DNA from: Planctomycetaceae bacterium
GTDB taxonomy: Bacteria > Planctomycetota > Planctomycetia > Pirellulales > Lacipirellulaceae
DNA: 64,000 bases
Reading direction: 5' to 3'
Assembly (NCBI GenBank): GCA_002702655.1
Contig: PABB01000054.1
Coordinates: 80,360-144,359 of the forward strand
Shown: positions 8,545-17,050 of the stretch, piece by piece
Layout: every line of letters starts with the position of its first letter
Numbering within the stretch: position 1 is the stretch's first letter
The notes under the pieces: generated by a model
What the model was told of the DNA's origin: nothing
Databases searched by the model: none
The model's input: the letters and a program-made list of their open reading frames with translations, nothing else
Position numbers and translations under genes: made by a program

Positions 8545-9567
8545 TTAGTCCGCCGAACCGCCAGCGCGAAGGCGAAGCCATTCGCCCAGCCGCTCCATCC
8601 CCGCCGCGGTCGAAATGGCCGGATCGTAGTCAAAATCGCGGCGGGCGGCCGAAATATCGAACCAGTGGCTCTTGGCGAGCTGTCCAGCGACAAACCGAGT
8701 CATCGGGGGCTCGCGGTCGATCGACAAAAACCGAAAAACCTGCTCGCAAACGGCCCCGATCCGCCACGCCGTGGCCAGCGAAATCGACTTGGCCACCGGC
8801 GGCAGATCGGCCAGGGCCAGGATCTGGTCGATCCACTGCCAACAATTCACCGGCTCGCCCTGGCTGAGAAAGTACGCCCGCCCAGCCACGGGCGAGCTGG
8901 GCTCGGCCAGCGCATCGGCCGCCTGCACGTGCGCGGCCGCCGCATTATCGACGTAGACCATGTCGACCAGATTCGTGCCATCGCCCACCCGCCGCAGCCG
9001 GCCGCGGCGTGCCCGGTCGATCAGCCGCGGGATGAGGTGATTGTCCCGCGGCCCCCAGATCAGATGCGGCCGCAGCGCACAGGTCGCCAGGTCAAGACCA
9101 TTGGCGGCGAGCACGGCCGCCTCGGCCCGCGCCTTGCTCGCCGAGTACCAACTGCGATGCGCCTCGAGCCACTCGGTGGCCAACGGCGCCGACTCGTCGA
9201 CGCCGCACTGATCCTCGCCCGTGAACGTGACGCTGGGGCTGCTGGTGTAGACCAGACGCGTCACCCCTGCGCGGCGACAGGCATCAATCACATGCTGCGT
9301 GCCGCGAGTGTTCACGCGGTAGTACGGCTCGGGCCGCTGCTTTACGCCGGGGATCGCCGCGGTGTGGATGACGCAGTCGACCCCCGCGCACGCGGTCGCA
9401 ATGGCATCCGCGTCGGCCACGTCGCCGCGACGGACCTCAACGCCCAGCTCCGCCAGTTCTGGATATGCCCCGCGGGCCAACGACCGCACCCGCTCGCCAC
9501 GAGACATCAACTGCTCGACAATCGCGCGTCCCAAGAACCCGCCGCCGCCGGTAACTAGAACGTGCAT
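8545..9567 (-). CDS. NAD(P)-dependent epimerase/3-beta-HSD-like extended SDR
   Basis: 340 residues of an extended short-chain dehydrogenase. The Rossmann glycine motif is TGGGGFLG at 6-13, a VDCVIHTAA strand follows at about 63-71, Ser/Tyr/Lys catalysis is supported by TSSPSV (about 108-113) and Y141-S-A-S-K145, and a substrate-binding C-terminal half follows. Family members epimerise or reduce nucleotide sugars or oxidise sterol-like alcohols. The wording HLIPRLIDRARRGRLRRVGDG resembles the 3-beta-hydroxysteroid dehydrogenase branch, so the substrate is open. It lies 175 bp upstream of aspS on the same strand. Confidence 0.88.
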   Translation of the reverse strand: MHVLVTGGGGFLGRAIVEQLMSRGERVRSLARGAYPELAELGVEVRRGDVADADAIATACAGVDCVIHTAAIPGVKQRPEPYYRVNTRGTQHVIDACRRAGVTRLVYTSSPSVTFTGEDQCGVDESAPLATEWLEAHRSWYSASKARAEAAVLAANGLDLATCALRPHLIWGPRDNHLIPRLIDRARRGRLRRVGDGTNLVDMVYVDNAAAAHVQAADALAEPSSPVAGRAYFLSQGEPVNCWQWIDQILALADLPPVAKSISLATAWRIGAVCEQVFRFLSIDREPPMTRFVAGQLAKSHWFDISAARRDFDYDPAISTAAGMERLGEWLRLRAGGSAD

Positions 9568-9631
9568 GTCGAGCGTCGAAATCCTGAGTCAAACGAGAGC
9601 CAGATTGGCGACAAACGCAGCGCGCCCGCCG

Positions 9632-9689
9632 GTAGGTCAGGCTTTCCAGCCTGACGCAACCCGATGTCAGGCTGGAAAGCCTGACCTAC
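9632..9689. repeat. Inverted repeat, 24-bp-arm family, copy 1
   Basis: Perfect 24-bp arms at 9632-9655 and 9666-9689 are separated by 10 bases. Each arm contains an inner palindrome (GTCAGGCT/AGCCTGAC), so a cruciform or nested hairpin can form. The same arm occurs at 11758, 56028 and 62617. It lies between the small secreted protein gene and the epimerase gene, both on the minus strand. Confidence 0.95.
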
Positions 9690-9812
9690 GGAGTGCACTG
9701 GGGGCTCGCTTCGCTCGTCGCCAGCTACCTCCCGCGCTCGCAAATTCCTCGGGGGGCTCACGCCTCCCCGCTCGCGGGTGATCGCCAACGAAAGCTGACC
9801 GCTGAGAGCTCG

Positions 9813-10250
9813 CTACTTACAAACCCGCTTCATCTTAAAATACCCGACATGGTCGTCGGTGTGGTAGCGGGCGAAGAACGTGCAATTGTCGGCCCAGCCG
9901 TTCATCCAGTACCAGCTCCAGATGCCCAGCTTCTGCTTCACCTTGAACCGCACCTTGCCCGTTTCCGGGTCCTTCCACGCGGTCAGCGTCGATGTGTAGC
10001 GGTAGGGCATCACCTTGAACGCCCGCCCCCAGAACACGGCCTTGTAGTGGCACGAGTCGATCTTGGTGATCTTGGCGTTGACCGTGCCTTCCAGGCCATC
10101 GGTGCAGCCATGCCAGTGGCCTTTCCAGTGGCCGCATAGCGTGGCGGCATGGGCCTGCACGGCGCAGGCGACGATCAGCACCGCCAGCGCGGCGGCAATG
10201 CGGCGGCGGTAATGCCGCAGAAGCAGCAAGGTGAGAAATAGCGTCGTCAT
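9813..10250 (-). CDS. Small secreted protein of unknown function
   Basis: 145 residues from the ATG at 10250, which gives MTTLF and a signal peptide (Arg-rich, then hydrophobic about 18-34, cleavage near AHA-AT). The longer upstream reading is basic low-complexity sequence. The mature part begins LCGHWKGHWHGC and is rich in Trp, Tyr, Lys and Cys (CGHW, HGC, SCHYK, NCTFF, RVCK), so disulfides are likely. The pattern 'G.W.G.W' followed by beta strands suggests a small beta-barrel or beta-sandwich. The family is not recognised beyond being planctomycete-like. Confidence 0.72.
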   Translation of the reverse strand: MTTLFLTLLLLRHYRRRIAAALAVLIVACAVQAHAATLCGHWKGHWHGCTDGLEGTVNAKITKIDSCHYKAVFWGRAFKVMPYRYTSTLTAWKDPETGKVRFKVKQKLGIWSWYWMNGWADNCTFFARYHTDDHVGYFKMKRVCK

Positions 10251-10475
10251 GGCGCGCTCCGTCCGTGTCGGCTGCCGGGCGCCGCGGACATCCTTTGCCC
10301 GCGCGGGAGGGTGCGCCGCCAGCCTGCTATCACTGGTATCGGACCGGCGGCGCGGTCGAGTTTGCGGGTTGCGGCGACCCAATTGCCGGAAAAGCGCGCG
10401 CCGCGGCCCGGTCGCGCTGAATGAACCGGCGTCGCCCGCCGGCGCTGGTGCTGCGGCCTGTGACGACTACGCCGC

Positions 10476-11591
10476 TCAGCCGTAGCAATCGCTGATCTCG
10501 CGCAGGTAGTCGATCGCCTCGTCCAGTTCCGACGCCTGCGCCCCGGCCACCCGGCCCGCGCGATCGCACTCGCCCAACAAGATCAGATCGTCGTACCACT
10601 CGCACTCGCGCAACCGCCGATGCGCGCGCTGCCCGAGCGAGCCGTCGATGATCCTGTGCACCAGCATGTGCTGCTCGATCAGCCAGGCCGTGCGATCGGT
10701 GATCAGCCCGTCGAGCGCTTCCAACCCCGCCGCCACGTGGTCGCGCGCGTCGATCGCCTTGCCCACGTCGTGCAGCAGCGCCGCCTCCAGGAACTCCTCG
10801 TCGTACGGCAACTGCTCCTGCGCCCGGTCGAACACCTGCAGGCTGTGGTACAGCGCGTCGCCCTCGGGGCGGTACCGCAGGTCCTGGCGTACGTCCTCCA
10901 GCGGCAGCAGCAGCGCCTCGAGCACGGCGTACCGGTCGACCTGCTCGGCGTCCTCGGCCAGCGCCGCGTCGAGGTCCAGGTGAGGATACTCCCGCTCGAG
11001 AAACTCCCGCAGCTCGGCCACGCTCGCCCGCTCGATCGCCTTGCCGGTGATCGAACTCTTGAACACGTAGTGCGCTTCGGCCGAGCCGTACACAGTCAGT
11101 TCAAACGGAAACCGATCGCGCACGTGAATGTGCGTGTACGTGCGCTCCTCGCCCTGCTTGCGCACCCGCTTGCGCACCCGCTTGCGCTCGACGTCCGGCG
11201 TCAGCCCATCAGCGGCCACGGCGGCAATGACCGCTTCGACGCTGTCGGAGAAAACGTGCAGGTCGATGTCCGACCCCTGACGAATGTGCCCGGTCAGCAC
11301 GCTGCCGATCAGCCGCGGGCGAAACGGGGCCAGCCGCTGCATCATCGCCAGCGCGGCGACGCGCATGTCGCGCAGTCGGGCGGTCCGCTCGTCGCCCTCG
11401 TGCATCCGCGCCATCGCCTGCACGGCGTCGCGGATTTCCGTGTTCGAGGGCAGGTCCTTCGGCTTGGTCCACCCGCGGCACAGTCGCTGGGCGGCCTTGG
11501 TCTTCGCGCGGAAATACTCGGATTCTTGCCGCTGGTACATCAATCGCGCGGCTTCCCACGCAATTTGGCGGCGCAGTTTCGAGGGCTCCAT
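10476..11591 (-). CDS. Nucleotidyltransferase-HD domain fusion protein
   Basis: 371 residues. The N-terminal half has a polymerase-beta-like nucleotidyltransferase core: G96-S97, D108-I-D110 and a likely third acidic residue E164 in FPFELTVYG. The C-terminal half has an HD phosphohydrolase core with H249 and H274-D275 in ALLHDVGKAI. A basic insert (KRVRKRVRK, about 137-145) comes from a short tandem DNA repeat. Fusion of the two domains recalls CCA-adding enzymes and nucleotide-signalling proteins, but tRNA-binding domains are not evident. The role is unknown; adding a nucleotide to a small substrate and hydrolysing it later is inference. Confidence 0.82.
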   Translation of the reverse strand: MEPSKLRRQIAWEAARLMYQRQESEYFRAKTKAAQRLCRGWTKPKDLPSNTEIRDAVQAMARMHEGDERTARLRDMRVAALAMMQRLAPFRPRLIGSVLTGHIRQGSDIDLHVFSDSVEAVIAAVAADGLTPDVERKRVRKRVRKQGEERTYTHIHVRDRFPFELTVYGSAEAHYVFKSSITGKAIERASVAELREFLEREYPHLDLDAALAEDAEQVDRYAVLEALLLPLEDVRQDLRYRPEGDALYHSLQVFDRAQEQLPYDEEFLEAALLHDVGKAIDARDHVAAGLEALDGLITDRTAWLIEQHMLVHRIIDGSLGQRAHRRLRECEWYDDLILLGECDRAGRVAGAQASELDEAIDYLREISDCYG

Positions 11592-11757
11592 GAGGGTGCG
11601 TCGCGGCCAACTGTCGACGCATCAGGCCGTTGGGGAGAATGAAAACGCTGCGTGAGATGCTACACCAACGCCGCCCCCGTGCAAACACGCGCCGGGGCGG
11701 TCGCTACCGACGCCGCCGCGACGGCGGTACACTGGCGTGTTGCGGTACGGCGGTGCC

Positions 11758-11828
11758 GTAGGTCGGGCTTTCCAGCCTGACGCACACCGACACGGCCGCA
11801 TCGTGTCAGGCTAGAAAGCCTGACCTAC
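11758..11828. repeat. Inverted repeat, 24-bp-arm family, copy 2
   Basis: 24-bp arms at 11758-11781 and 11805-11828 with two mismatches between arms; the loop is 23 bases. It is 25 bp before the ThuA gene. The family is shared with 9632, 56028 and 62617. Confidence 0.93.
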
Positions 11829-11853
11829 GACTCTCATCATCGCGAGGCGACAC

Positions 11854-12750
11854 ATGCGTCTACTTCTGCTGACTGCCATGGCAGTGTTCATTGCGGGCAA
11901 CGTTTCTTCTTCCACGGTCAGCGCCGAAGAACCCGCCGAGCCGCTGCGGATTCTGATGCTCGACGGCGAGAACATGCACCACGATTGGCAGACGACTTCG
12001 CCGATTCTGCAGTCGATCCTGCGGCGGGCCGGCAAGTTCACCGTCGATCGGGTGACGCTCACCCCGGCCGAGAACTACCGCGACGATCCAAAAATCGACT
12101 TCGCGAAGTACGACGCGATCCTCAGCAACTACAACAGTCAGGTCCTCCCGCCAGAGGACGCCCAGCGGGCGCTGGAGAAGTTTGTGCGCGGCGGCGGCGG
12201 GCTGGTCGTCGTGCATGCGGCCGACAACTCGTTCACCGAGTGGCCCGAGTACAACCGCATGATCGGCCTGGGCGGCTGGTACGGCCGCGGCAACGACTCG
12301 GGGCCGTACGTGTACTTCAAGGACGGCAAGCAGGTTCGCGACAACTCGCCCGGCCCTGCGGGGCACCACGGCAAGCAGCATGAGTACGTCGTCGAGACCC
12401 GCGACGCGGAGCACCCGATCATGCGCGGCATTCCCGCCAAGTGGCTGCACACGCAGGACGAATTGTACGACCAACTCCGCGGCCCGGCGGAGAATCTCAC
12501 CGTGCTGGCGACCGCCTACAGCGACCCGGCCACCGGCGGCACCGGCCGCGACGAGCCGATTCTCATGACGATCGAGTATGGCAAGGGGCGCGTGTTCCAC
12601 ACCGTGCTCGGCCACGCTGACTACTCGCTGCGCTGCCAGGGTTTTGTTACCACGCTGCTGCGGGGGACCGAGTGGGCCGCGACGGGGAAAGTGACGATTC
12701 CCGTGCCGCAGGAGTTTCCGACGGAGAAGCAAACGCTGACGTGGGAGTAA
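11854..12750 (+). CDS. Secreted ThuA-like domain protein
   Basis: 298 residues with a signal peptide (1-24, ending VSA-EE). The body matches the ThuA/glutamine-amidotransferase-like fold: RILMLDGENMHHDW, a YDAILSNYNSQVLPPEDAQRALEKFVRGGGGLVVVHAAD segment, GHHGKQHEYVVETRDAEHPIMRG, and YGKGRVFHTVLGHADYSL near the end. ThuA was named from trehalose utilisation, but in planctomycetes such exported proteins are numerous and usually uncharacterised; sugar or polysaccharide metabolism is a guess. It probably stands alone: the next gene on the strand starts 93 bp later. Confidence 0.87.
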   Translation: MRLLLLTAMAVFIAGNVSSSTVSAEEPAEPLRILMLDGENMHHDWQTTSPILQSILRRAGKFTVDRVTLTPAENYRDDPKIDFAKYDAILSNYNSQVLPPEDAQRALEKFVRGGGGLVVVHAADNSFTEWPEYNRMIGLGGWYGRGNDSGPYVYFKDGKQVRDNSPGPAGHHGKQHEYVVETRDAEHPIMRGIPAKWLHTQDELYDQLRGPAENLTVLATAYSDPATGGTGRDEPILMTIEYGKGRVFHTVLGHADYSLRCQGFVTTLLRGTEWAATGKVTIPVPQEFPTEKQTLTWE

Positions 12751-12843
12751 GGACACGCGCCGCGGGCGAGACGCTGCGGCTCGCTCCATGCTTTCACTCA
12801 GCGCTCAGTACACACACGCCTCAAGCCCCACACCTCAAGCCTC

Positions 12844-13266
<423 letters not shown>

Positions 13267-13275
13267 ACTCCCAAC

Positions 13276-13370
13276 GGGCGCCATGGCCACGGCGGTCCTC
13301 CGCTGTGGCCATGCGATAGACGCTCGGCCAAACATGCTCACATCGGAGGACCGCCGTGAGCATGGCGCCC
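13276..13370. repeat. Nested inverted repeat after the first yjbQ
   Basis: 27-bp arms at 13276-13302 and 13344-13370 match except for two bases. Each arm forms its own hairpin: CATGGCCAC/GTGGCCATG around 13282-13313 and CATGCTCAC/GTGAGCATG around 13333-13364. The mismatches between the big arms are mirrored inside each small hairpin, so both kinds of pairing are preserved. It sits between converging genes (yjbQ plus, PP2C minus). Confidence 0.9.
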
Positions 13371-13380
13371 CGCTCTCAAG

Positions 13381-13410
13381 CGCACGGCTCACAGAGCCAC
13401 GGCACGCGGG
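13381..13410. repeat. Short palindrome of the CGGCTC-GAGCC type
   Basis: GCACGGCTC ACA GAGCCACGGCACG-type sequence, a half-copy of the element that appears with both arms at 29177-29249; a related single half lies near 16740. It partly follows the nested repeat 13276-13370. Confidence 0.6.
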
Positions 13411-13420
13411 AGCATCTGAC

Positions 13421-14275
13421 TCACCGCCGCCCCCGCCGGCTGAACGCGATCAGCGTCAGATCGTCCGGTTTATGCGGCTGGCCTTCCTTGAGCTCCTGCA
13501 TCCGCTCACGTCCCAGACCTGCCAGTCGCGCCGCGACCTCTCCCGCGGGCCGCATCCGCAGCAACTCGACGATCTCGTCCATCAGCAGATTGTCGAGCAG
13601 CCCGTCGCTGGCGGCCAGCAAGCCGTCGCGCTCGGCCAGTCGGCGCGCGCTGCCGACTTCCACGTGCATTTCCTCGCCGCCCAGCACGTTGGAGACCAGG
13701 TGGCGGTCTTCATGGTCGAGCGCCTCGGACTCGTCGAGTACGCCCGCTTCGACCGCATAGCCCACCGGCGAGTGCGAGGTGGTCACCAGCTTGATCTTTC
13801 CCCGCCCGCCGACCAGCAGAATCTGCGAGTCGCCGACGTGGTACGAGCGGGCCTCGCCCTCGTCGATGTGGACCACCGCCAGCGTGGCGCCGGCGCCGAT
13901 CTTCAGGTCGATCACTTCGCGGTTGGCCGCCTCAATCCCGTCGAGGATCGCCATCCGCAGCGGCAGGCCGTGCTCGACGCCGGTCACGACTTCGCGCACG
14001 ACCGACTCGACGGCAATCTTCGAAGCCGCCTGCCCGGCCGCCATCCCCCCGCAACCGTCAGAGACGACCAGCAGGGCCGAGTTGTCGCCGGTGCAGACAA
14101 TCGCCGCGGCGTCTTCGTTGGGGCCCTCTTTGCCCGGGCGGCGCACCGTGACGACCGCCGCGGTGCCACCGGCCACGGCAAACGCCTCCGGCTCCAGCAT
14201 GTCGGCGTCGACATACGTGCGGGCCTCGCCCACGGCGAGCGTTTGGATCTCCGGTCGAAACTGCACTGTGGCCAT
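13421..14275 (-). CDS. PP2C-family serine/threonine phosphatase
   Basis: 284 residues from the ATG at 14275. Metal-dependent PPM phosphatases remove phosphate from Ser/Thr. Visible motifs are NED at 53-55, DGCGG at 73-77, YHVGDSQILLV in the middle, LAASDGLLDN and a final DDLTLIAF. No membrane segment is seen. It starts only 8 bp after the stop of the kinase gene on the same strand, so the two are very likely translated from one message, and the phosphatase probably opposes the kinase. Confidence 0.92.
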   Translation of the reverse strand: MATVQFRPEIQTLAVGEARTYVDADMLEPEAFAVAGGTAAVVTVRRPGKEGPNEDAAAIVCTGDNSALLVVSDGCGGMAAGQAASKIAVESVVREVVTGVEHGLPLRMAILDGIEAANREVIDLKIGAGATLAVVHIDEGEARSYHVGDSQILLVGGRGKIKLVTTSHSPVGYAVEAGVLDESEALDHEDRHLVSNVLGGEEMHVEVGSARRLAERDGLLAASDGLLDNLLMDEIVELLRMRPAGEVAARLAGLGRERMQELKEGQPHKPDDLTLIAFSRRGRR

Positions 14276-14283
14276 CCGTCGCG

Positions 14284-15597
14284 TCAGCCTCCGCCCTGGG
14301 ATTTTCCACACCAGGGGCAATACGACCAGAATCCATCCGCCGCGCCCCATTTGCAATGGGGGCACGTCTGCGACGAGTCAGGAACCTTCCACTTCCGCCG
14401 CACCTTCGCGTGGCACCACGGGCAGTAGCGCATAAACGGCATCAGCACCTTGCGAGTACACTTTGCGTTGCGACATTTGGCGCCCTCCGCGTAGCGTTTG
14501 TCCGAGAACTGGCGATTGGTCAGCACCTCGAATCCCGGACCGAAGCACCACGGGCAGTAGGGCCAGTCAAGCTTCATGCCGCGTTGGCAGCGGGGGCATT
14601 CCTGGGGAAACGTCGTGCCGCCATCGTGCAGCGCACGGCTGACCCCGCACCACGGGCAGGCGGTCATGGCCTCGGACACCGGCCCTTGGCAAGCGGTGCA
14701 GCTATAGCGGGCGTCGAGTTTGCGGCCAAACTCCTTCATGAACTGGCCCCACAGCACGGCCTTCCAATCGTTGGTGCGGCGCGTGGTCCGTTTCTGCCGA
14801 CGCACGCCCCCGCCGCGGCCGCGGCGTCGCGTCTTCAGCCGATCGTACGCGGCGAGCATGGCGCCGCCGTCGGAGTAGCGGTGTTTGGGGTCGACCTCAA
14901 TCGCTTTGCGAATGATCTGAATGAATCCCGGCGACAATTTCTGTTGCAGCACCCGATGGCCCGGCGGCGGCCACGCGAACGGGTACTCCGGCAGCCGCCC
15001 CGCAAACATGCGGTACAAGACCAGCCCCAGCGAGAATACGTCGCTGCGGTACGAGGGGCGACCCATCGCCTGATCGGGGGCCATGTAGCCCAGCGTCCCT
15101 GAGCCGCTGCCGCGCAGCGTGCGCTCGGCCACCATCGCCACGCCAAAGTCGGTCAGCCGCAGCCGATTGCCCTCGAACAGGATGAAGTTGTCCGGCTTGA
15201 TGTCGCAGTGGACGATCTTGTTTTCGTGGGCAAACGCCACCGCGGCGAGCATCTGCCGCGAAAAATCAAGCGCCGTATCCAGCGACAACCGCTTGGTCAG
15301 CCGCTCGTCGAGCGTCATATCGCCCATCCGGCTGGCGATCACAAAATGCCCGTCGACGAATTGCGCGTTGCGCAGCGGCAGGATATTGGGGTGCTCCAAC
15401 TGAGCGCTCAGCCGCACCTCGCGGCGAAAATCCTCCATCACGCCTGGCGTGAGCATATTCGGATGCGGCACTTTCAGCGCCACCCGGATACCTTCGATCG
15501 TGTCGCGCGCTTGGTACACGACCGCGAAGCCCCCTTCGCCGAGGCGGCGCTCGATCACGTACTTGCCGAGCTTTTGGCGGGCGCGGAGGGGCTTCAT
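14284..15597 (-). CDS. Ser/Thr protein kinase with four C-terminal zinc ribbons
   Basis: 437 residues from the ATG at 15597. The kinase domain (about 13-258) has GEGGFAVV (20-27), VALK42, HCDIKPDN (130-137) and DFG (150-152); the APE motif is changed to APD (173-175), and the HRD Arg is Cys. A basic linker (258-275) follows. The last 140 residues hold eight Cys pairs at 300/303, 314/317, 334/337, 348/351, 375/380, 392/395, 412/415 and 427/430, i.e. four tandem zinc ribbons, each ending in CPWC. No membrane segment was seen, unlike many planctomycete kinases. It is coupled to the PP2C gene downstream. Confidence 0.93.
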   Translation of the reverse strand: MKPLRARQKLGKYVIERRLGEGGFAVVYQARDTIEGIRVALKVPHPNMLTPGVMEDFRREVRLSAQLEHPNILPLRNAQFVDGHFVIASRMGDMTLDERLTKRLSLDTALDFSRQMLAAVAFAHENKIVHCDIKPDNFILFEGNRLRLTDFGVAMVAERTLRGSGSGTLGYMAPDQAMGRPSYRSDVFSLGLVLYRMFAGRLPEYPFAWPPPGHRVLQQKLSPGFIQIIRKAIEVDPKHRYSDGGAMLAAYDRLKTRRRGRGGGVRRQKRTTRRTNDWKAVLWGQFMKEFGRKLDARYSCTACQGPVSEAMTACPWCGVSRALHDGGTTFPQECPRCQRGMKLDWPYCPWCFGPGFEVLTNRQFSDKRYAEGAKCRNAKCTRKVLMPFMRYCPWCHAKVRRKWKVPDSSQTCPHCKWGAADGFWSYCPWCGKSQGGG

Positions 15598-15767
15598 GGA
15601 CGCAATGCAGTTGGCAAGCGGATACGAACAGGGCGACTTTGCGGGTTGCCAAAGTATCCCTCGCAAACCGCCGGCGAGCAACTGCGGCTTCGCCAAGTTG
15701 CATTTCTCCGCCCAGACGGCGACGATAGGTCGCTGCTGTGCCCTCTGTTCGGACGGACCTCGTTGCC

Positions 15768-16715
15768 ATGCCCAAGTTCGCCGCCCTGTACACCGACTAT
15801 CCCTGGGCCGACGCCGAGTTGGAACGCAGCATCCTGGCCGAGGTCGACTGCGAACTGGTCGCTTCGCCGGACAACCGCGAGGAGACGCTCATCGAGCTGG
15901 CGCCCGGGAAAGACGCCATCCTGACCTGTTGGGCGCCCGTTACGGCCCGGGTCATCGACGCCGCCGACCGCTGCCGGCACGTCGCCCGCACGGGTATCGG
16001 CCTGGACAACATCGATGTGCCACGCGCGACCGAGCGGGGCATGATCGTCACCAACGTGCCCGACTACTGCTTCACCGAGGTCGCCGAGCACACGATGGCG
16101 CTCATCTACGCGTTGGCGCGGAAGATCGCCGACTATCACCTGGCCACCAAAGGGGGCGAGTACGATCTGGTCGCCGGGCTGCCGGTCGAGCGGGTCTCGG
16201 GCAAGACGCTCGGATTGATCGGCGTCGGCAACATTGGCTCGACAGTCGCCCAGATGGCCGCCGCGGTCGGCATGCGCGTGGTCGGCCATAACCGGTCGCA
16301 GCAAATGCCCGAGGGCGTGACGTGGCTGCCGCTCGACGAGCTGCTGGCCGCCAGCGACTACGTGTCGATCCAGGCGCCGCTGACCGAGAAGACCCGCAAC
16401 CTGATTAGCGACCGCCAGTTGCGGGCCATGAAGCCCACCGCGTTTCTCATCAACACCTCGCGCGGCGGGCTGGTCGACCACGCGGCGCTGGCCCGCGCGC
16501 TGGCCGCCGGAGAAATCGCCGGCGCCGGACTCGACGTGCAAGTCCCCGAGCCGCCCGACTTGTCGCAGCCGCCGTACAACGACCCGCGGGTCATCGTCAC
16601 GCCGCACGTGGCGTTTCAATCGTCCGAGGCAACCCGCGAGCTCCGCACGCGCGTCAGCCGGCAAGTCGCCGCCGTGCTGCGCGGCGATACGCCCGAGAAT
16701 ATCGTCAACGGCTGA
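15768..16715 (+). CDS. D-2-hydroxyacid dehydrogenase (phosphoglycerate-dehydrogenase-like)
   Basis: 315 residues from the ATG at 15768; the GTG at 15738 would add ten residues with no support. NAD-binding glycine motif GVGNIG at 152-157, catalytic Arg232 (NTSRGG), Glu261 (VPEPP) and His280 (TPHVAF). The family reduces 2-oxo acids or oxidises D-3-phosphoglycerate. No ACT or extra regulatory domain follows, so it is a short form, and the substrate cannot be named from sequence. It is divergent from the kinase gene across about 170 bp. Confidence 0.9.
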   Translation: MPKFAALYTDYPWADAELERSILAEVDCELVASPDNREETLIELAPGKDAILTCWAPVTARVIDAADRCRHVARTGIGLDNIDVPRATERGMIVTNVPDYCFTEVAEHTMALIYALARKIADYHLATKGGEYDLVAGLPVERVSGKTLGLIGVGNIGSTVAQMAAAVGMRVVGHNRSQQMPEGVTWLPLDELLAASDYVSIQAPLTEKTRNLISDRQLRAMKPTAFLINTSRGGLVDHAALARALAAGEIAGAGLDVQVPEPPDLSQPPYNDPRVIVTPHVAFQSSEATRELRTRVSRQVAAVLRGDTPENIVNG

Positions 16716-17050
16716 GTCGCGATCGCCAAACGCGGGTCATGGCTCCGCGAGCCGTGCGAATCGCCGCACCGGCATCGATTCCGGCGGTTCTTCAGCCGCC
16801 TTGCCGCCGACAAGAAAACGATCGCACGGATTCCGCAGGCCGCGCGATCGCGTCAATCGGTCCGACCGTGCCGAATGGCTCAACCCGGCGCGCATCCTTC
16901 GTCCATGTTTTGCCGGGAGCGGATGCGCGGCCTATATAAGTGTGGAAAACCAGCGCGTGCGCTCAGCTGACGGGCGCCCGTGCTCCGCGCTTGCGGTCCG
17001 CCTGCTTTCCGCGGCGACCTGCGCGCGACGTGCAACTTTTGAGCAACGAC
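16716..17050. other. 335-bp intergenic region with short palindromes and one promoter
   Basis: No coding sequence is supported. It holds a half-copy of the GGCTC/GAGCC palindrome near 16740, a GGCGG/CCGCC hairpin near 16787-16803 that could end the dehydrogenase transcript, and the promoter at 16910-16938. Confidence 0.6.
16910..16938 (+). promoter_or_regulatory. Sigma70-like promoter for the long coiled-coil gene
   Basis: TTGCCG at 16910-16915, a 17-base spacer, then TATATA at 16933-16938. It lies 112 bp ahead of the coiled-coil start codon and is one of the best -35/-10 pairs in the window, in an otherwise GC-rich setting. Confidence 0.6.

Noticed and set aside
8545-8693. N-terminal extension of aspS to 8693
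   Set aside because: Overlaps the end of the epimerase gene, has low-complexity sequence and no similarity; the GTG at 8369 fits family length.
11140-11190. GCGCACCCGCTT repeat as a possible regulatory array
   Set aside because: It lies inside the NTase-HD gene and encodes the KRVRKRVRK patch.
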